A stretch of DNA of 6,251 bases. It comes from CAYHZL01 sp964361075. Lineage in GTDB: Bacteria; Bacteroidota; Ignavibacteria; UBA10030; UBA8401. Location of the stretch: the NCBI GenBank assembly GCA_964361075.1, contig CAYHZL010000199.1, positions 1 through 6,251 of the forward strand, in the 5' to 3' direction. The number at the start of each line of letters is the position of its first letter. Within the stretch, counting starts at the first letter, position 1. Below, piece after piece: positions 3,401-6,251 of the stretch. The notes below the pieces were generated by a model. That model searched no databases. It was not told the DNA's origin and saw nothing but the letters and a program-made list of their open reading frames with translations. Made by a program: the position numbers and the translations under genes.

Positions 3401-6156
3401 ATCAACAAGCGGCGAACATCAGCGGGAAAATAAATACGCTTACATCTTCTCTCACCGATACGATCTTCTGGAATACCTCTGTGAGTTTAGCGGACAAAGA
3501 AGAAGCAGGTGTGAACATACGAATTGTTCCTGTCGGTTTGGGCGGAAGAGGAGATTCGTTGTTCACGTTACTCTTTAAGGTGGATAATAAAGCGCCGCAA
3601 TTTGCCGGAGCAACATCAGCGATTGGAGATACAAACCGGATAACAATAAATTGGATTGCTGCAACAGATTTATCAACTCCGATTTCATACAAAGTTTTTA
3701 AGCGCACAGAAGGAAGTTTATATAATTTCAATTCCCCAGATACCTCAATTTCTGGAACAACTCTTACAATCAAAAATCTTGAAAACTTTAAGAAATATTA
3801 TTGTGTTGTTCGAGCAGTTGATAATGTTGGCAATATTGACACCAACACAGTAGAAGTGAATGCAACACCGAAAGCAGTTCCCTCTATTGTAACAGTTGTT
3901 ACACCATCCGGAACACAGCGCGGTAAAGTGAAAGTGCCGTTCACACTTTCAACTGTATCGCAAGACAGTGTTTCTCTCGTCCCTGAATATTCCGTTGATG
4001 GTGGAATAACGTGGCGAACCACGGATAAGGTGAGTGGAAAGATCAGCAATATTACTTCACAGTTATTGAACGATACACTTGTTTGGAACAGTGGGGAAGA
4101 GTTTATTATTTCAGCGCCTTCCACTAATCCAGAGGTTATCCCCACAAATGCAAAATCATCAAGGTTCGTGTTGCAATCTGCCAAAGCAGCAATTAATGAT
4201 CTCATCGAATCAGGAACTGTTCAATTTAGAATAAAACCGTTCGGGCGTGGTGGAGAAGGGAACAATAAAAAGACAAATAATTTTACCGTTGATAATCGTG
4301 CGCCAATATTTGTAGGCGCAACATCTGCGACTGGTGATACAAACCGTGTAACAATAAATTGGAGTGCCGCAATAGACTTGTCAACTCCGATTATATACAA
4401 AGTTTTTAAGCGAACAGAAGGAAGCGCATTCAATTTCAATTCCTCAGATACAACAATTTCAGGAACAACTATTACAATCAAAAATCTTGAAAACTTTAAG
4501 AAATATTATTTTGTGGTTCACGCAGTTGATAATGTTGGCAACGTAGATACAAATACAGTTGAAGTGAGTGCTGTTCCGCAAATGAAAGCCACAGCAGTGA
4601 TTACGCAAGCAAGCACAAAATTCCGTAATACTGGATTGATAAAAATACCGTTCGAAGTGAAGAGAGATGTGCGGGACTCTGTTCAACTTATTATCCTCTA
4701 TAGTGTAAATAATAACGCACAGTATGATACTGCACGTTCTGTAGTCGGATTAACAAATGGTTATATCAAAAATAATAGAGACACTCTTACATGGAACAGC
4801 AATAACGATTACAAACTCGAAACCGTTGATGCAAAAATTCGGATTGTACCGATAGGATATTCCGGAATTGGAGTATCGGATTCGACGTCGAAATTTTTAT
4901 TAGATAATCTTGCACCACGATTTGTGGGAATTGATTCCGCGAAAAGTGCAAGTGCATATAAAGTTGGCAGTTCTATTTTATATTGGAAAGCTGCAAAAGA
5001 TACTTCGAAACCGATCACCTATTATGTGTACCGTTCTCAACAGCCGATTAATTTTGCACAACAGTATGTGCCAGCAGATTCAACACAGGCAACACGCGAT
5101 ACATTACGTGATCAGCAGCCCAATACGGATTATTATTATTATGTGCGGGCAAAAGATATGGTTGGAAACGTTGATACGAATATTATTTTTAAGACTTTAA
5201 GGAATCCACTTGTTGCAGATTACAATGATAATGGAAAGATTGATGCAACAGATCTGACAACCTTTAGTAAGGCATGGAGAGAAAATAATTATAATGTCGC
5301 TGATATTGGACCCACGAACGGCATTCCACCGAATCTAATTCCTAGCTACGACAAGCAAATAAATTTTGAGGATTATTTTGCATTTGCTCGAATGTGGAAT
5401 TGGTCGGTAACGAATACGAGTGCTAATTTCTTGGCTAAAAATCAATCAACAGAAGAAACAGGTATAGATTCAATCACCTCTTTTGTTGAAGAGCCGGTAT
5501 TGAAACCTAAGGAATCAAAGTTTTTTGCTCTGCGGATTAACCAGTCAAAACAAGTCTATACAGTTGGAATGACGATTCACTACAATCCGGAGAAAATATC
5601 GATTGATTCGTTGGTTCTTAATTTCCCAGATCCAAAATTCATCCTTAATTATCAGGACAAAGAAAAAGGTAGTGTTTCTTTTGCAGTGGCGTCGTTAGAC
5701 AAATCATTTACAGAAAAATTATGTACGGGTGATGCAATAAAAATATTGTACACTGCAAAAACAAAATTAGTTGATGAATCAATATATCTTGAAACACAAA
5801 TATTTGATGGAGAAGGGAATCTACTCAGTAAAGGAATGAAGAAGATAGAGTTTAATTGGCGAACAAAGATTCCTGAAGAGTTTGCTCTCTCGCAAAATTA
5901 TCCGAATCCGTTTAATCCGTCTACAACGATTGAATATCAATTGCCAAAGCAATCGAAAGTCAATTTGGTTATTTACAATATTTTGGGGCAAGAAGTTATT
6001 CGTCTCGTAGATAATCAGGAGACACAAGCCGGGTATTATGAAGTGAAATGGGAGGGAAGAAATAATTTGAATCAGCAAGTAGGCAGCGGCGTCTACTTCT
6101 TCCGGCTGTTCTCAAAAGATTTTGTGCAGACGAAGAAGATGCTATTGTTGAGGTAA
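376..6156 (+). CDS. Giant secreted FN3-repeat protein with CuA-like, dockerin-like, cohesin-like and T9SS sorting domains
   Basis: A 1926-residue protein of roughly 210 kDa, probably exported by Sec and then by the type IX system to the surface or medium. Order of parts by residue: signal peptide 1-34; linker 35-98; cupredoxin/CuA-like 99-195; Ig/FN3-like 196-294; seven FN3-like domains 296-962; three unnamed beta modules (963-1072, 1169-1308, 1402-1512), each followed by an FN3 domain (1073-1168, 1309-1401, 1513-1611); dockerin-like 1613-1677; cohesin-like about 1706-1830; Por sorting domain 1836-1926. No catalytic domain is visible, so a structural, adhesive or scaffolding role is inferred; the ligand is unknown. 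There are only five cysteines, two of them in the CuA-like domain. No in-frame ATG precedes about position 847. TTG at 376 is taken as the start, and TTG at 400 is an equally possible start. No Shine-Dalgarno is seen. The TAA stop is at 6154-6156. The frame is intact throughout. Confidence 0.93.
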   Translation: MATSIKHILKEATKYLSIIFLLAILIGWNTQIFAQLDTTPPTNPTFTEGYSKLRVSTDGFRPNNPVALPTVQGGIRVVLSEPVTVPELGATPISEDIAVPTVVVNSFRHFNLKGEGGWYTPSIIIVNEGNVIDISFTSVDDNYSLFFPDFGLYKQVNMGQTGQIQFQGYPYGEYTFYCSSVCQGQISGKLIVVPSTSTEYVMPLTSGNRYNFQTPYFKWTGAADNSSGVAGYYVYFGTSPNADPVVSGTFQTDSSYVVSSSLTSGFTYYLLIKTRDNSGNVSTSTYRGVFVYRYDTNPPSILPPRRLGVTAGVNQAQLIWRKNRESNILRYRIYAETVPHAITAVDSTNSIVDTSKTVTNLTAAVGYYFRVTAIDSNFRESNYSNEVSAMPRDATIPNPPTSLSATASSTIDKRIDLLWTASSSLDVKNYLVYRDTVSFTDTTGKRIAILATNTNYADVTSTYGTFYYRLVARDSSGNVSSLSNETSAVSPDKIVPNPPTSLVALPSPVIDKRIDLAWTASISSDVANHLIYRSTATITDTTGKKIAIIGNITSYADITPSYGRFYYKVFARDGSGNVSTSSNEVNALSPDKIIPTAPQGLTATAGDRQVTLKWSKNAEADFFRYLIYGGTVLNPTTPIDFTTGINDTSKIITGLLPGTTYYFRITAIDSNYNESGYSNQVNATPIDLPPAAPQNLTATAGNGQVSLKWNRVADTDLKRYRIYRGTSSPASTLTDSTSAGNLNDTTKTIAGLTNGTTYYFRITTLNSADNESQFSNEVSVTPKIPATSLFATAINTDRVTLSWNTLSGVVSYKLYRGADSTNLTLIKFDTMSTFIDSTLTPSSKYFYRIAGVGSNSIIGDLSFAISVVANPATPNGLSFSTVADIHATLIWSSGGGTPALYKIYRSDNGTTYSAVGTSVTSSYKDSTLTQLSTYYYKVSALNSVSVESPQSQSLQITTKRQLPRVTSVVLSKGNVTYKAVVPIIFTVTIAPGDTTGMFCYFSVDSGKTYQQAANISGKINTLTSSLTDTIFWNTSVSLADKEEAGVNIRIVPVGLGGRGDSLFTLLFKVDNKAPQFAGATSAIGDTNRITINWIAATDLSTPISYKVFKRTEGSLYNFNSPDTSISGTTLTIKNLENFKKYYCVVRAVDNVGNIDTNTVEVNATPKAVPSIVTVVTPSGTQRGKVKVPFTLSTVSQDSVSLVPEYSVDGGITWRTTDKVSGKISNITSQLLNDTLVWNSGEEFIISAPSTNPEVIPTNAKSSRFVLQSAKAAINDLIESGTVQFRIKPFGRGGEGNNKKTNNFTVDNRAPIFVGATSATGDTNRVTINWSAAIDLSTPIIYKVFKRTEGSAFNFNSSDTTISGTTITIKNLENFKKYYFVVHAVDNVGNVDTNTVEVSAVPQMKATAVITQASTKFRNTGLIKIPFEVKRDVRDSVQLIILYSVNNNAQYDTARSVVGLTNGYIKNNRDTLTWNSNNDYKLETVDAKIRIVPIGYSGIGVSDSTSKFLLDNLAPRFVGIDSAKSASAYKVGSSILYWKAAKDTSKPITYYVYRSQQPINFAQQYVPADSTQATRDTLRDQQPNTDYYYYVRAKDMVGNVDTNIIFKTLRNPLVADYNDNGKIDATDLTTFSKAWRENNYNVADIGPTNGIPPNLIPSYDKQINFEDYFAFARMWNWSVTNTSANFLAKNQSTEETGIDSITSFVEEPVLKPKESKFFALRINQSKQVYTVGMTIHYNPEKISIDSLVLNFPDPKFILNYQDKEKGSVSFAVASLDKSFTEKLCTGDAIKILYTAKTKLVDESIYLETQIFDGEGNLLSKGMKKIEFNWRTKIPEEFALSQNYPNPFNPSTTIEYQLPKQSKVNLVIYNILGQEVIRLVDNQETQAGYYEVKWEGRNNLNQQVGSGVYFFRLFSKDFVQTKKMLLLR
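670..960 (+). other. Cupredoxin / CuA-like domain lacking the usual copper ligands (residues 99-195)
   Basis: The pattern follows the CuA domain of cytochrome c oxidase subunit II and nitrous oxide reductase. A PSIIIVNEGNVIDISF strand is followed by TSVDDNYSLFFPDFG (matching the 'TSEDVIHSFFVPAF' region), then KQVNMGQTGQIQF and GEYTFYC. The motif C178-SSV-C182-QGQISGKL aligns with C-x3-C-x3-H-x2-M. Both cysteines are kept, but the first His position is Y143, the second is I186 and the Met is K189. Known: CuA needs two Cys, two His, a Met and a backbone carbonyl. Inference: the fold is kept but a normal dinuclear copper site is not, and the Cys pair may form a disulfide or another site. It could also be a generic cupredoxin fold recruited as a binding module. 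Confidence 0.75.
961..1260 (+). other. Ig/FN3-like domain (residues 196-295)
   Basis: A beta-sandwich module of the type seen in bacterial surface proteins. It has a TPYFKWTGAADNSSGVAGYYVYFG segment (B-C strands with conserved Trp and the Tyr-Val-Tyr pattern), a SGFTYYLLIKTRDNSGNVS segment (F-G strands, with the D-x-x-GN turn), and closes at VFVYRYDTNPP. It differs from the FN3 run behind it in the 'S-G-V-A-G-Y' insertion, typical of Ig-like domains in multidomain secreted proteins. It follows the CuA-like domain directly. Confidence 0.6.
1261..3261 (+). other. Array of seven FN3-like domains (residues 296-962)
   Basis: Seven consecutive units of about 85-100 residues show the FN3 signature. 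Each has a proline-rich entry (PP..L.A or similar), W on strand B (LIW, LLW, LAW, LKW, LKW, LSW, LIW), a Y.(I/V/L)Y motif on strand C, and YYFR(V/I)TA.DS..N.S..SN or a variant on strands F-G. Approximate borders are residues 296-396, 397-495, 496-594, 595-688, 689-785, 786-871 and 872-962. Units 2 and 3 are clear duplicates exactly 297 bp apart, sharing GATTGATAAACGGAT (1605 and 1902). Unit 5 has a distinctly higher GC content. FN3 arrays in secreted bacterial proteins serve as spacers or carbohydrate/protein contact surfaces; which applies here is not visible. Confidence 0.88.
3262..3591 (+). other. Unnamed beta module, copy 1 (residues 963-1072)
   Basis: First of three copies of a module I cannot name. 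Recognisable blocks are: VPIIFTVTI near the start; YFSVDSGKTYQQA (Y/F-S-V-D-x-G-x-x-Y core); SGKINTLTS; DTIFWNTS with W1032; VNIRIVPVGLGGRGD; and the exit LFKVDNKAP leading into the next FN3 domain. The 'YSVDGG..W/Y ... L.WNS ... (V/I).IRI.P.G..G.G ... F.VDN.AP' layout resembles Ig-like modules in other large secreted bacterial proteins. It contains one of the protein's five cysteines (in GMFCYFSVD). Role unknown. Confidence 0.6.
3592..3870 (+). repeat. Duplicated FN3 domain, copy A
   Basis: Encodes residues 1073-1165, an FN3-like domain with TINW, YKVFKRTEG and AVDNVGNIDTNTVEV. It aligns without gaps to 4300-4578 at a constant offset of 708 bp. The longest perfect match is 39 bp (3764-3802 with 4472-4510). 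About 15 of roughly 88 residues compared differ, so protein identity is near 83% by hand count. This is far closer than any other pair of domains in the protein and implies a recent duplication or gene conversion. Confidence 0.9.
3880..4299 (+). other. Unnamed beta module, copy 2, with insertion (residues 1169-1308)
   Basis: Same block order as copies 1 and 3: KVPFTLSTV, YSVDGGITWR, SGKISNITS, DTLVWNSG with W1237, VQFRIKPFGRGGEG, and FTVDNRAP. The distance from the WN(S/T) tryptophan to the R of (I/F)RI is 48 residues, against 17 in copy 1 and 16 in copy 3, so about 31 extra residues lie between roughly 1241 and 1280. The insert starts with a Pro/Ser/Thr-rich part (SAPSTNPEVIPTN) and continues into a probably helical part (VLQSAKAAINDLIES). 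It is in frame and interrupts a loop. Confidence 0.6.
4300..4578 (+). repeat. Duplicated FN3 domain, copy B
   Basis: Encodes residues 1309-1401 and is the partner of 3592-3870 at +708 bp with no indels. Differences from copy A are scattered and mostly conservative at protein level (Ile/Val, Ser/Thr, Leu/Ile exchanges). Cys in KYYCVVRAV of copy A is Phe in copy B. The neighbouring beta modules on either side are much less alike between the two repeats, so similarity is concentrated in the FN3 part. Confidence 0.9.
4579..4911 (+). other. Unnamed beta module, copy 3 (residues 1402-1512)
   Basis: The most diverged of the three copies, but it keeps the layout: IKIPFEVKRDVRDSVQL, YSVNNNAQYD (in place of YSVDGG), DTLTWNSNN with W1473, AKIRIVPIGYSGIG, and FLLDNLAPRF at the exit. 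It has no insert like that of copy 2. It is followed by the last FN3-like domain, so the module-FN3 pairing is repeated three times. Confidence 0.55.
4912..5208 (+). other. Last FN3-like domain (residues 1513-1611)
   Basis: Entry APRFVG, strand B ILYWKAA, strand C YYVYRSQQP, and strand F/G NTDYYYYVRAKDMVGNVDTN match the preceding FN3 units. The tract of four TAT codons (5131-5142) encodes the YYYY of the F strand, where other units have YYYR or YYFR. It shares the AP.FVG entry and the D-x-VGN-x-DTN turn with the two duplicated FN3 domains but is otherwise diverged. Confidence 0.75.
5212..5406 (+). other. Dockerin-like domain (residues 1613-1677)
   Basis: The first half carries an EF-hand-like calcium loop, D1615-Y-N1617-D-N1619-G-K-I-D-A-T-D1626-L, followed by the helix TFSKAW. 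A linker (NVADIGPTNGIPPNLIP) leads to a second half, SYDKQINFEDYFAFARMWNW, where only D-K-Q-I-N-F-E-D of the loop remains, so the second calcium site is degenerate. Known: type I dockerins have two such loops and bind cohesins with calcium. The 'ADIGP...G.PP...P..D..I.FED...F..MW' form is, in my memory, common in secreted proteins of Ignavibacteria-like lineages, where it lies just before a cohesin-like and a sorting domain. Confidence 0.75.
5491..5865 (+). other. Cohesin-like domain (residues about 1706-1830)
   Basis: A beta-rich segment with the cohesin-type progression: an entry like 'KESKFFALRIN', VYTVGMTIHYNPEKISIDSL (equivalent to 'G.q..l.YDP..l.v..v'), GSVSFAVASLD, a CTGDAIKILYTAKTK strand (equivalent to 'G.l..i.F...'), and a closing beta strand, KIEFNW. 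No Gly-rich dockerin-contact signature can be judged by eye. It follows the dockerin-like domain after about 28 linker residues and leads straight into the sorting domain. It could bind a partner or pack against the adjacent dockerin; the sequence does not decide. Confidence 0.6.
5881..6153 (+). other. Type IX secretion (Por) C-terminal sorting domain (residues 1836-1926)
   Basis: Begins FALSQNYPNPFNPSTTIEY, the hallmark of the C-terminal domain used by type IX secretion substrates. It continues with SKVNLVIYNILGQEVIRLVD, a G-Y-Y-E-V-K-W strand, the GSGVYFFRL motif and a basic end, KKMLLLR. Length (91 residues) and order match the Por secretion tail / FlgD-Ig-like family. Known: in T9SS bacteria this domain directs passage across the outer membrane and is often cleaved, with the cargo attached to the surface or released. 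It is complete and ends at the stop codon. Confidence 0.93.
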
Positions 6157-6217
6157 TTGTCTGGAAATAAATGTAACTACTCAGAAACTATGTTAATGTT
6201 GATTCAAAAAATCCCCC

Positions 6218-6251
6218 GTCCCGATTAAAAAACGAATCGGGACACCCCCTT
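6218..6251 (+). terminator. 3' hairpin, probable terminator or dispersed palindrome
   Basis: GTCCCGATT (6218-6226) pairs perfectly with AATCGGGAC (6235-6243) around an eight-base loop (AAAAAACG). It lies 61 bp after the stop codon. On the + strand it is followed by ACCCCCTT and the window ends, so a T-tract cannot be confirmed. On the - strand the stem is followed by GGGGG then ATTTTTT, which fits a terminator for a convergent gene if a five-base offset is allowed. The CCCCC runs on both sides are symmetric but cannot pair, so the element also resembles a dispersed repeat. Confidence 0.5.

Noticed and set aside
3402..4481. Minus-strand open frames of 86-135 codons inside the giant gene
   Set aside because: They mirror the FN3 repeats (two of them give similar proteins only because the DNA beneath is duplicated) and are overlapped by a clearly coding + strand. 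Shadows.
5131..5142. (TAT)4 microsatellite as a possible phase-variation tract
   Set aside because: Trinucleotide units would not shift the frame, and the codons encode the conserved aromatic F-strand of an FN3 domain.

Overview
The window holds one very large gene (376-6156, + strand, 1926 codons) between two short non-coding flanks rich in palindromes. The protein is a secreted multidomain adhesin or scaffold. It has a signal peptide, a cupredoxin/CuA-like domain, a long array of fibronectin type III (FN3)-like domains, three copies of a second beta-rich module interleaved with FN3 domains, a dockerin-like domain, a cohesin-like domain, and a C-terminal type IX secretion (Por) sorting domain of the 'QNYPNPFNPST' class. 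That C-terminal signature, the dockerin-cohesin-sorting-domain tail, the low GC (hand counts: 34% over 1561-1800, 51% over 2461-2700) and the absence of a Shine-Dalgarno sequence point to the Bacteroidota/Chlorobiota/Ignavibacteriota assemblage. An Ignavibacteria-like lineage is my best guess, but this is inference and no taxonomic marker gene is present.

Layout. 1-66: short intergenic repeat made of 9-10 bp phased motifs with inverted ends. 67-237: no gene seen. 238-266: perfect 11-bp stem hairpin followed by T4, likely a terminator of upstream transcription, then a second GC-rich hairpin (270-290). 376-6156: the giant gene, which lacks an ATG start; TTG at 376 or 400 is the likely initiator. 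6157-6251: 3' flank with a 9-bp stem hairpin, probably a terminator or another dispersed palindrome.

No second gene is visible, so no operon can be inferred. The gene looks like a self-contained unit bounded by palindromes. The points most worth attention are: (i) an N-terminal domain that aligns by eye with the CuA domain of cytochrome oxidase subunit II / nitrous oxide reductase, keeps the CxxxC pair, but has lost both His ligands and the Met ligand; (ii) clear internal duplication in which two FN3 domains 708 bp apart are nearly identical while the modules around them have diverged; (iii) one FN3 domain with markedly higher GC than its neighbours; and (iv) a repeated ~110-residue module that I cannot name. 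I see no CRISPR, phage, transposase, tRNA or rRNA.
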